Shown here one piece after another: positions 17,092-25,034 of a DNA stretch of 64,000 nt. This DNA is from Massilia violaceinigra (GTDB lineage: Bacteria; Pseudomonadota; Gammaproteobacteria; Burkholderiales; Burkholderiaceae_D): NCBI RefSeq assembly GCF_002752675.1, contig NZ_CP024608.1, forward strand, positions 4,526,001 to 4,590,000, given 5' to 3'. The translations under genes were made by a program, and so were the position numbers. The stretch's first letter is position 1; each line of letters opens with the position of its first letter. The notes beneath the pieces were generated by a model that worked only from the letters and a program-made list of their open reading frames with translations, had not been told where the DNA came from and made no database searches.

Positions 17092-18362
17092 ATTTGCGGC
17101 GGCGCCACTGGGTTGCCGGTTCGGCGCTGGCGCTGCTGCTGGCCGGCTGCGAGCGGCGCAGCGGCGGCCCGGTGGAGCTGCGCCTGTGGGCCATGGGGCG
17201 CGAGGGCGAGGTGGTCAAGGACCTGCTGGCCGACTTCGAGCGCGCCAACCCCGGCATCCGCATCAAGGTGCAGCAGCTGCCCTGGCTGTCGGCGCAGGAA
17301 AAGCTGCTCACTGCCTTCGCGGGCGACGTCACGCCCGACCTGTGCCAGTTGGGGAACACGTGGATACCGCAGTTCGCGGCACTGGGCGCGATCGAGCCGC
17401 TGGGCGACCGGATCGACCGGCCCGACGGCGTGGCCAGCGCCGACTATTTTCCCGGCATCTGGGCTTCCAATCAGATCGACGCCCAGTTATTCGGCGTGCC
17501 CTGGTATGTGGACACGCGCCTGATCTACTACCGCAAGGACTTGCTGGCTGATGCCGGCTTCGCCAAGGCGCCCGTCAGCTGGGCCGAATGGACCGAAGCG
17601 ATGCGGGCGGTGAAGCAGCGCAGCCCGCAAAACTACGGTGTGCTGCTGCCGCTCAATGAATACGAGCAGCTGCTTTCACTGGCGCTGCAGCAGGAGGCGC
17701 CGCTGCTGCGCGAAGGAGGGCGCTTCGGCGACTTTCGCCATGCCGATTTTCGCGCAACGCTGCAGTTCTACCTCGACCTGTTCATGAATGGCCTGGCGCC
17801 GCGCCTGTCGGCCACGGCGATTTCGAACGTATGGGACGAATTCGCAAAGGGCTTCTTCTCGTTCTATATCTCAGGACCGTGGAATATCGGCGAGTTCAAA
17901 CGCCGCCTGCCGCCTGAGAAGCAGCACACATGGATGACGGCGCCGTTGCCGGGACCGCGCGGCGCCGGTGCGTCGGTGGCTGGGGGCGCCAGCCTGGTGG
18001 TGTTCAAGGCGTCGCAGCACAAGGAAGAGGCGTGGAAGGTGGTCGAATACCTGTCGCAGCCCGCCGTGCAGCGCCGTTTTTACCAGATGACCGGCAACCT
18101 GCCGCCGCGCCGCAGTGCGTGGAATGATCCGGCATTGCAGGACGACCCGTATTCGGCCGCGTTCCGCGAGCAGCTCGAACGCGCCAAGTCGCCGCCCAAG
18201 GTGCCGGAATGGGAGCGCATCGGCACCGAAATGCGCATCGTGACCGAAGCGCTGGTGGCAGGGCGCATGACGATCGAGCAGGCCGTGACGGAACTCGACG
18301 CCCGCACCGACCGCATACTGGAAAAACGCCGCTGGATGCTCGATCAGCGGGGTAGGGCATGA
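17088..18362 (+). CDS. ABC transporter sugar-binding lipoprotein
   Basis: A 424-residue solute-binding protein of the family-1 (MalE/UgpB-like) type. The N-terminus is a lipoprotein signal, LALLLAGC, with the lipid-bearing cysteine at residue 21. The body has the usual SBP_bac_1 pattern: ELRLWAMGREGEVVKDLLADF, QLPWLSAQEKLLTAFAGDVTPDL, then IDAQLFGVPWYVDTRLIYYRKDLL and GPWNIGEF, ending with a charged helix. The ATG overlaps the stop of GH144 by ATGA, and its own stop overlaps the first permease start in the same way, so translation is coupled. It should capture oligosaccharides in the periplasm and deliver them to the permeases. By context, beta-1,2-glucooligosaccharides are the likely ligand. 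Confidence 0.9.
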   Translation: MNLRRRHWVAGSALALLLAGCERRSGGPVELRLWAMGREGEVVKDLLADFERANPGIRIKVQQLPWLSAQEKLLTAFAGDVTPDLCQLGNTWIPQFAALGAIEPLGDRIDRPDGVASADYFPGIWASNQIDAQLFGVPWYVDTRLIYYRKDLLADAGFAKAPVSWAEWTEAMRAVKQRSPQNYGVLLPLNEYEQLLSLALQQEAPLLREGGRFGDFRHADFRATLQFYLDLFMNGLAPRLSATAISNVWDEFAKGFFSFYISGPWNIGEFKRRLPPEKQHTWMTAPLPGPRGAGASVAGGASLVVFKASQHKEEAWKVVEYLSQPAVQRRFYQMTGNLPPRRSAWNDPALQDDPYSAAFREQLERAKSPPKVPEWERIGTEMRIVTEALVAGRMTIEQAVTELDARTDRILEKRRWMLDQRGRA

Positions 18363-19237
18363 AGACCGGCCGCGCTGCGTGGTGGATGGTGGGGCCGCCG
18401 CTGCTGGTGATCGGCGTGTTTTTCTTCGTTCCGGTGCTGGCCGCGCTGGCGATGAGCATGACCGACTTCGACCTGTACGCGCTGGCGGACCTCAAGAACC
18501 TGCGCTTCATCGGCCTGGCCAACTATGCGGAGCTGCTGCAAACGCCGCTGTTCTGGAAAGCGCTGGGTAACACGCTGTTCTTCGTGGTGGTCGGCGTGCC
18601 GCTCTCGATCGCCGCCTCGCTCGGCGCGGCGCTGCTGCTCAATTCGCAGCTGGCGTGGTTCAAGCCACTGTTTCGCACCGCGTTCTTCGCGCCGGTGGTG
18701 ACGTCGATGGTCGCCGTCGCCGTCATCTGGCGCTACCTGTACCACTCGCGCTATGGCTTCATCAATTACGGGCTCGATCTGGTGGGGCTGGCCCCGGTCG
18801 ACTGGCTGGGCGATCCGCGCTTCGCGATGCCCTCGATTATCCTGTTCGCGGTCTGGAAGAACTTCGGCTACAACATGATCATCTTCCTGGCCGGCCTGCA
18901 AAGCATACCGGGCGACCTGTACGAGGCGGCCGAACTCGATGGCGCGCGCAGCGTTGCCATGCTGCGCCATATCACCTTGCCGGCGCTGGCGCCGACCATG
19001 TTCATGGTCAGCATCCTGACCATGGCCGGCTACTTCCAGCTGTTTGCGGAACCGTACATGATGACCGAAGGCGGGCCGCTGCAAAGCACAGTCAGCGTGT
19101 TGTACTTCATGTACGAGCAGGGCTTCAAGTGGTGGAACCTGGGCAGTGCCACGGCGGTTGCCTTCATCCTGTTCCTGCTGATGTTCGGCGTGACCATGCT
19201 GCAGATGCGCGTGGCCGGGCGCGGGCTGGAAGAATGA
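18359..19237 (+). CDS. Sugar ABC transporter permease 1 (MalF/UgpA type)
   Basis: A 292-residue permease with six hydrophobic segments; it begins GRAAWWMVGPPLLVIGVFFFVPVL. The conserved cytoplasmic EAA loop, which docks the ATPase, is visible as YEAAELDGARSVAMLRHITLPAL. Typical MalF-like segments include FFAPVVTSMVAVAVIWRYLY and GGPLQSTVSVLYFMY. It overlaps the binding-protein stop by four bases and the second permease start by four bases. With the second permease it should form the membrane channel driven by the ATPase encoded on the other strand at 6.6-7.7 kb. Confidence 0.92.
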   Translation: MKTGRAAWWMVGPPLLVIGVFFFVPVLAALAMSMTDFDLYALADLKNLRFIGLANYAELLQTPLFWKALGNTLFFVVVGVPLSIAASLGAALLLNSQLAWFKPLFRTAFFAPVVTSMVAVAVIWRYLYHSRYGFINYGLDLVGLAPVDWLGDPRFAMPSIILFAVWKNFGYNMIIFLAGLQSIPGDLYEAAELDGARSVAMLRHITLPALAPTMFMVSILTMAGYFQLFAEPYMMTEGGPLQSTVSVLYFMYEQGFKWWNLGSATAVAFILFLLMFGVTMLQMRVAGRGLEE

Positions 19238-20067
19238 GCGCGCGCACCGGTACCGCGCCTCGGCGCGTGTTCGTGAACGCCATGCTGGTACTGTGCGCAC
19301 TGGTGGCCATGTTCCCGCTGCTGTGGATGACGTCCGTGTCGTTCATGGCGCCCGGCGAGGCGAGCCACTTTCCGCCGCCGCTCTTGCCGCGCCAGGCGAC
19401 GCTGGCCAACTACATGGAGCTGTTTTCTCAGGCCGGCATCGGGCGCTATTTCCTCAACAGCCTGATGCTGGCACTGGCCGCGACCATGCTGTCGCTGGCG
19501 TTCAACGTGGGCGCGGGCTATGCGTTCGCCAAGCTGCGCTTCGCGGGGCGCGAGCGCATCTTCAAGCTGCTGCTGGGGGCACTGGTGATTCCGGGGCAGG
19601 TGGCGATGCTGCCGCTGTTTTTGATCATGAAGCAGATGGGGCTCGTGAATACCTACATCGGGGTGCTGGTGCCGGCGGCGGCCAGCATCTTCGGCATCTT
19701 TTTGGTGCGCCAGTACGCGCTGACCATTCCAGATGCGCTGCTGGAGGCGGCGCGGCTCGATGGCGCCAGCGAATTTCGCATCTTCCGCTCGATCGTGCTG
19801 CCGCTGCTGGCGCCGATTCTGGTGACGCTGGCGATCTTCAGTTTCCTGGGCAGCTGGAACGACTTCATGTGGCCGCTGATCGTCCTCACCGACAAGGACC
19901 TCTACACGCTGCCGGTGGCGCTGGCGTCCCTCTCGCGCGAGCATGTGCAGGATAACGAGATGATGATGGCCGGGTCGGTGCTCACCATCCTGCCGGTGCT
20001 GCTGCTGTTCTTGGTGTTGCAGCGTTATTACATTCAAGGCCTGCTGGTTGGGAGCGTAAAGGGATGA
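19234..20067 (+). CDS. Sugar ABC transporter permease 2 (MalG/UgpE type)
   Basis: A 277-residue permease, the usual partner of the MalF-type protein. Visible features are an N-terminal helix VFVNAMLVLCALVAMFPLLW, SFMAPGEASHFPP, the GYAFAKLRFAGRERIF segment and the EAA loop LLEAARLDGASEFRIFRSIVLPLL, followed by SFLGSWNDFMWPLIVL. The end QRYYIQGLLVGSVKG is the standard MalG-type tail. Its ATG overlaps the stop of permease 1 and its stop overlaps the start of the next gene, so the whole block reads as one translationally coupled operon. Confidence 0.93.
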   Translation: MSARTGTAPRRVFVNAMLVLCALVAMFPLLWMTSVSFMAPGEASHFPPPLLPRQATLANYMELFSQAGIGRYFLNSLMLALAATMLSLAFNVGAGYAFAKLRFAGRERIFKLLLGALVIPGQVAMLPLFLIMKQMGLVNTYIGVLVPAAASIFGIFLVRQYALTIPDALLEAARLDGASEFRIFRSIVLPLLAPILVTLAIFSFLGSWNDFMWPLIVLTDKDLYTLPVALASLSREHVQDNEMMMAGSVLTILPVLLLFLVLQRYYIQGLLVGSVKG

Positions 20068-23000
20068 AACTCTGGCCGCTGCTGGTGTGCACGATGATGA
20101 ACGCCCACGCGCAGGAGCGCATCCTGGACGACTTCGAGCAGCCGCTCGCGTGGAAGACCGTAGTGTCGGACGGCGTCAGCGCGGCGACATCGACCGCGCC
20201 CGGTGTGCAGGGGCAGGGCATGCGTTTCGATTTCGACTTCGGCAGCGCCGCCGGCTACGCCGCCGCGCGGCGCGCGCTGCCGCTGGACTTCGACGGCGAC
20301 TACGCGATCTCGTTTTGGATACGCGCCGATGCGCCGGTCAACAACTTCGAGCTGAAACTGGTCGACGCCAGCGGCGACAACGTGTGGTGGGCCAACCGGC
20401 CGAACTTTGCCATGTCGCGCGAATGGCAGAAGGTCACCTTCAAAAAACGCCATATCGATTTCGCCTGGGGTCCCATCAAGGACCACACGCTGCGCCGCGC
20501 GGAACAGATGGAACTGGTGGTCAGCGCCGGACGCGATGGCGGGCGCGGATCGGTCTACATCGACGACCTGCGCATGCGCGCCATCGCTCCCGCTGGTCCG
20601 CCGCCGGAACCCGTCATCACCACCACGCCAGATGCGGTGACGGTGGACTATGGCGTGCCGCGCGAATTCGGCGCCATGGTGCTGCACTGGGCAGACGGGC
20701 TGCACGCCGCACGCTACGACGTGGCGTTCTCAAACGACGGTGACACATGGCGGACAGTGCGCAAGGTGGTCGATGGCACGGGCGGCGCCGACCCGCTGCT
20801 GCTGGGCGAGTCGGAGACACGGTACGTGCGCGTGACGATGCACGAAGCGGCGGCGCACCGGCATCGGCTGGAGCGGATCGAACTGAAGGACCTGGCGTAC
20901 GGCGCGTCAGCCAACAGCTTCTTCCAGGCGCTGGCGAAGGATGCACCGCGCGGCCATTACCCGCGCGGTATGTCGGGGCAACAGAATTACTGGACCGTGC
21001 TCGGTGTCGATGGTGGCCGTGAAACAGGGCTGATCTCGGAAGATGGCGCCATTGAAGCGGCGCGCGCCGGATTCACGATCGAGCCTTTTGTGGTCGACGA
21101 TGGAAAGCTTGCCACCTGGGCCGATGTAACGGTGTCGCAGTCCCTGCAGGATGGCTTTCTGCCGATACCGTCGGTCACCTGGACGGCGCCACGCTGGCAG
21201 CTGCGCACGACCGCTTTTGCGCTAGGAACGCCTGCCAGTTCGCAGCTCATTGCACGCTACGACCTGGCCAATACGTCGCCGGCGGCGATCTCGATGCGGC
21301 TGGTACTTGCGCTGCGCCCGTTCCAGGTCAATCCGCCGATGCAGTTTTTGAATACGCCGCCCGGGGTGAGCCCGATCGGCACGCTCGCGTGGCATGGCGA
21401 CAGCTTTGCCGTCGATGGCGCCACCCGCGTGTGGAGCCTTTCCGCGCCCGCACTGGCCGGCGTGTCCTCGTTCGACAATGCCGCGATTCCGGCTCGCCTG
21501 GCCGGCGATGGCTGGAGCGCGGTGCGGCAGGTAAACGACCAGGCCGGCTTCGCCTCCGGAGCGCTGGCCTATGACGTAACGCTGGCGCCGGGAGCGAAGG
21601 CGGTGTTTGGCCTTGCGTTGCCGCTCAATGGCCAGCCGGGCGCGCCCCGACTGGCCGGCGTCATGCCGGAGCAGTGGCTGGCGGCGATGCAGGAGGAAGT
21701 CGCCGGCCAGTGGCGCGCGCGCCTTAATCGCGTTTCGATCAGCGTTCCGCCCCCGGCGCAGCCGCTGGTGGACACCTTGCGCTCGTCGCTGGCGCACATG
21801 CTGATGACACGCGACGGCGCGGCACTGATGCCGGGCACGCGTTCGTATGCGCGTTCCTGGATCCGCGACGGCGCCATGATGTCGGAAGCGCTGCTGCGGC
21901 TCGGGAACGACAGCGTCGCGCGCGACTACGCGAACTGGTTCGCCCCGTACCAGTTCGCGAACGGGAAAATTCCCTGCTGCGTTGACCGGCGAGGGTCCGA
22001 TCCGGTGCCCGAGAACGACAGCCAGGGCGAGTTCATTTTTCTGGTGGCGCAGTTGTGGCGCTACACGCATGACCGCACCCTGGTGGAACGGCTCTGGCCG
22101 CGCGTGAAGGCTGCGGCGGCCTACATGGAACAGCAGCGCCAGTCGGAACGCGGCGCGGCCAATCTGGCGCCGGCACGCCGCATGCTGTATGGTTTGCTGC
22201 CGGCGTCGATCAGCCACGAAGGGTATTCGGCCAAGCCGATGCATTCGAACTGGGATAATTTCTGGGGCTTGCGCGGCTATCGCGATGCATCCATGCTGGC
22301 GGCGGTGCTGGGCAAACCCGCCGACGCCGCGGCCTTGCGCGCACAGGGCGACCAGTTCGAGCGCGATCTGCTGGCGTCCCTGCGCCTGACCGCCAGCACG
22401 CACGGCATCGGCTACCTTGCCGGCGCGGCGGAACTGGGCGACTTCGATCCCACGTCGACCACCATCGCGCTCTCGCCGGGCGGGTTGCAACAGCGCCTGC
22501 CGCAAGACCTGATGCACGGGACCTTTGAGCGCTACTGGCTTGAGGCGGTGGCACGGCGCGACGGGTCGCGCGAGTGGAAGGACTACACGCCGTACGAGCT
22601 GCGCAACGTGGCCGCCTTTGTGCGCCTGGGATGGCGCGATCGCGCGCACGAACTGCTCGACTTTTTCATGCGCGACCGCCGCCCGGCCGCGTGGAACCAG
22701 TGGGCCGAAGTGGTCGGGCGCGACGCGCGCGAGCCGCGCTTTGTGGGCGACATGCCGCATGGCTGGATTTCGTCGGACTTCATCCGTTCCGCGCTCGACC
22801 TGTTTGCCTATGAACGCGAATCTGACCAGTCGCTGATCGTCGCTGACGGTATCCCGGCGGCGTGGCTCGATGGCGCCGGCGTGCACGTGCGCGGACTGCG
22901 CACCGCCTACGGCCCGCTCGACTACACCATGAAGGCGCAAGCGGGCGGCGTCACCATGACGATGGCAGGTAGCATGCAGGTGCCGCCCGGCGGCGTGATT

Positions 23001-23144
23001 CTGCGTGCGCCGGATGCGCGCTGGCGTGCGGCGCACACCACCATCAACGGCAAGGCCGCGCGCTGGCGCGGGGGCGAACTGCGCGTTGCCGCGCTACCGG
23101 CCACCATTTTCATCGCAGTCAAGACCACCAAGGGAAAACCATGA
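20064..23144 (+). CDS. Large secreted six-hairpin glycosidase-like protein with N-terminal sugar-binding-type modules
   Basis: A 1026-residue protein with a short signal peptide ending at MNAHAQ. Residues about 20-165 look like a jelly-roll carbohydrate-binding-type domain (ILDDFEQPLAWKTVVSDG, YIDDLRMRAI). Residues about 180-275 resemble an F5/8 type C (discoidin) domain (ARYDVAFSNDGDTWRTVRKV, TRYVRVTM). A beta-rich linker follows, then from about residue 560 a helical barrel with SYARSWIRDGAMMSEALL (D602 in WIRDGA) and NDSQGEFIFLVAQLWRYT, the style of six-hairpin glycosidases. No exact GH family could be assigned. Its place between the ABC permeases and GH1, with four-base overlaps on both sides, argues for a role in processing the same glucan, perhaps attacking substituted or cyclic chains. 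Which residues catalyse is not established. Confidence 0.7.
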   Translation: MKLWPLLVCTMMNAHAQERILDDFEQPLAWKTVVSDGVSAATSTAPGVQGQGMRFDFDFGSAAGYAAARRALPLDFDGDYAISFWIRADAPVNNFELKLVDASGDNVWWANRPNFAMSREWQKVTFKKRHIDFAWGPIKDHTLRRAEQMELVVSAGRDGGRGSVYIDDLRMRAIAPAGPPPEPVITTTPDAVTVDYGVPREFGAMVLHWADGLHAARYDVAFSNDGDTWRTVRKVVDGTGGADPLLLGESETRYVRVTMHEAAAHRHRLERIELKDLAYGASANSFFQALAKDAPRGHYPRGMSGQQNYWTVLGVDGGRETGLISEDGAIEAARAGFTIEPFVVDDGKLATWADVTVSQSLQDGFLPIPSVTWTAPRWQLRTTAFALGTPASSQLIARYDLANTSPAAISMRLVLALRPFQVNPPMQFLNTPPGVSPIGTLAWHGDSFAVDGATRVWSLSAPALAGVSSFDNAAIPARLAGDGWSAVRQVNDQAGFASGALAYDVTLAPGAKAVFGLALPLNGQPGAPRLAGVMPEQWLAAMQEEVAGQWRARLNRVSISVPPPAQPLVDTLRSSLAHMLMTRDGAALMPGTRSYARSWIRDGAMMSEALLRLGNDSVARDYANWFAPYQFANGKIPCCVDRRGSDPVPENDSQGEFIFLVAQLWRYTHDRTLVERLWPRVKAAAAYMEQQRQSERGAANLAPARRMLYGLLPASISHEGYSAKPMHSNWDNFWGLRGYRDASMLAAVLGKPADAAALRAQGDQFERDLLASLRLTASTHGIGYLAGAAELGDFDPTSTTIALSPGGLQQRLPQDLMHGTFERYWLEAVARRDGSREWKDYTPYELRNVAAFVRLGWRDRAHELLDFFMRDRRPAAWNQWAEVVGRDAREPRFVGDMPHGWISSDFIRSALDLFAYERESDQSLIVADGIPAAWLDGAGVHVRGLRTAYGPLDYTMKAQAGGVTMTMAGSMQVPPGGVILRAPDARWRAAHTTINGKAARWRGGELRVAALPATIFIAVKTTKGKP

Positions 23145-24541
23145 CGAACGCAATTCAATTTCCCAAGCACTTCCTGTGGGGCGCATCGACGTCGGCCTAC
23201 CAGATCGAAGGTTCGCCGCTGGCCGATGGCGCGGGGCCGAGCATCTGGCAGCGCTTTGCGCATTCGCCGGGCAATATCCGCGATGGCGACACGGGCGACG
23301 TGGCCTGCGACCATTACCGCCGCTCCGCGCAGGATGTGGCGCTGATGCGCGAGATCGGCCTGCAGGCTTACCGCTTCAGCGTCTCGTGGAGCCGCGTCAT
23401 GCCGTCCGGGCGCGGCGCGGTTAACCCCATCGGGATCGGTTTCTACGACGAACTGGTGGACCGCTTGCTGGGGCAGGGCATCAAGCCGATGGTCACGCTG
23501 TTCCATTGGGACCTGCCGGAAGCGCTGGATAACCAGGGTGGCTGGCTCAATCGCGACATCGCCGACTGGTTCGCGGACTATGCGCGCGTGATGTTCGACC
23601 GGCTCGACGACCGCGTGACGTCGTGGGCCACGCTGAACGAACCCTGGGTGGTGTCCGACGGCGGCTACCTGAACGGCACCCTGGCGCCGGGGCACCACAA
23701 CCGCTTTGAGGCGCCCATCGCGGCGCACAACCTGATGCGCGCGCATGGTGCTGCGGTCAAGGTCTACCGCGAGGTGGGCAAGCACGAGATCGGGCTGGTG
23801 GTCAATCTCGAACCCAAGTACCCGGCCAGCGACAGCGCGGCCGACCAGGAAGCGGCCGCGCGCGGCCACGCCTACATGAACGGGCAATTCCTCGATCCGG
23901 TGTTCTTCGGGCGTTATCCCGAGAAGATGAAGGACGTGTACGGCGACGCCTGGCCCGAGTGGCCGGCCGAAGATTTCGATTTGATCCGCCAGCGGCTCGA
24001 CTTCATCGGCGTCAATTACTACACGCGCAGCGTCACGCGCGACGACGCGACAGCGTATCCGCTCAGGGCGGTGGCGGTGCGCCAGCCGCAGGCCACCTAT
24101 ACGGAAACCGGCTGGGAGGTGTACGCCAAGGGCCTGAGCGACACGCTCGAATGGGTCGCTGCGCGTTACGGCAATCCGCCGCTGTACGTCACCGAGAACG
24201 GCGCCGCGTTCTTCGATCCGCCGGTGGCCGAAGGAGGGCGGGTGCACGACCCGCTGCGCGTCGACTATTATCAGAAGCATCTGCGTGCGATTCACGAGGT
24301 GATTCAGAAGGGCGTGGACGTGCGTGGCTACTGCGCCTGGTCGCTGCTCGACAATCTGGAATGGGCGCACGGCTTCTCCAAGCGCTTCGGCATCGTGCAT
24401 GTGAACTTTGCGACCCAGGAGCGCACGCTCAAGGACAGCGCCTATTTCTATCGCGAGGTGATCGCCACCAACGGCGCCGTGCTCGATGGCGTGCCGGCGC
24501 GGCCGTCCGCATGGAACGGGGCGGCCATGTGGACCGAGTGA
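23141..24541 (+). CDS. GH1 beta-glucosidase
   Basis: A 466-residue glycoside hydrolase family 1 enzyme of normal length. The N-terminal signature FLWGASTSAYQIEG is present, the acid/base glutamate is E167 in TLNEPW, and the nucleophile is E352 in YVTENG. Other family marks are YRFSVSWSRVMPSG, FHWDLPEAL and WSLLDNLEWAHGFSKRFG. No signal peptide, so it acts in the cytoplasm on imported disaccharides. It is the last gene of the operon; its ATG overlaps the preceding stop. It would finish the degradation of short beta-glucosides to glucose. A frameshifted relic of a similar gene end is found 30 kb away at 54944-55107. Confidence 0.95.
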   Translation: MTNAIQFPKHFLWGASTSAYQIEGSPLADGAGPSIWQRFAHSPGNIRDGDTGDVACDHYRRSAQDVALMREIGLQAYRFSVSWSRVMPSGRGAVNPIGIGFYDELVDRLLGQGIKPMVTLFHWDLPEALDNQGGWLNRDIADWFADYARVMFDRLDDRVTSWATLNEPWVVSDGGYLNGTLAPGHHNRFEAPIAAHNLMRAHGAAVKVYREVGKHEIGLVVNLEPKYPASDSAADQEAAARGHAYMNGQFLDPVFFGRYPEKMKDVYGDAWPEWPAEDFDLIRQRLDFIGVNYYTRSVTRDDATAYPLRAVAVRQPQATYTETGWEVYAKGLSDTLEWVAARYGNPPLYVTENGAAFFDPPVAEGGRVHDPLRVDYYQKHLRAIHEVIQKGVDVRGYCAWSLLDNLEWAHGFSKRFGIVHVNFATQERTLKDSAYFYREVIATNGAVLDGVPARPSAWNGAAMWTE

Positions 24542-25034
24542 CCGGCTGCGCCGGCAAACCTTGTTGCCAAACCGGCCGGTGACGATTAGGCGGCAGGGGT
24601 CCATTTGGCAAATCCCACGTTATTTACTTCGCTGAAGCACAACCTTGGCAAAGGCCGAGGTGTACTCCCATGGGTGGTCCATGGCCGGGATTGCACTGGT
24701 TTGCCTCTCGCCCGCCGCCTGGAAAGATGAGTTTCTCGGCGAAGTCGCCACAATCACTGGCAGTTACAAAATTGTGTTGTATTTATGCTGTAAAAAAAGA
24801 AAGGCGGAAGTAAGAAAAGAAGTGCCCATTTGCAATCATAATTACCTATGCAGGTAGCATTTTTGCACCATATGGTGCTCTCGTGCATGGAGGGTAAATT
24901 TTGACTAATATCAAAAATCGGCGTGATATTGTCATTAAACAATTTCTTGAATGCACGTACATCTGCTAAACTGCTCGACTCGTTAAGATTTGTGCAATAT
25001 ATCAGGCCACGTAGATGGGCTGTTGCCGCCCGCC
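24542..25034. other. Spacer between the glucan operon and cdiB, holding the cdiB promoter region
   Basis: About 490 bases without a supportable gene. The left part is GC-rich and could hold the operon end; a dyad of ACCGGC and GCCGGT exists near 24541-24581 but has no T-run, so no terminator is claimed. The right part (from about 24770) is strikingly AT-rich, as expected of a promoter or of transferred DNA. A 70-codon frame at 24645-24857 has no family resemblance. Confidence 0.5.
24902..24934. promoter_or_regulatory. Imperfect inverted repeat upstream of cdiB
   Basis: The left arm TGACTAATATCA (24902-24913) pairs with the right arm TGATATTGTCA (24924-24934), with one unpaired base and a ten-base centre. 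It lies about 100 bases before the cdiB ATG in the AT-rich upstream region and could be a regulator-binding site. No regulator is identified. Confidence 0.4.

Noticed and set aside
24541..24581. Possible terminator hairpin after the GH1 gene
   Set aside because: The ACCGGC/GCCGGT arms are short with a long loop and no T-run follows.
24645..24857. 70-codon plus-strand frame before cdiB
   Set aside because: No ribosome site, no family likeness and low-complexity Lys/Cys-rich end; it lies in the presumed promoter region.
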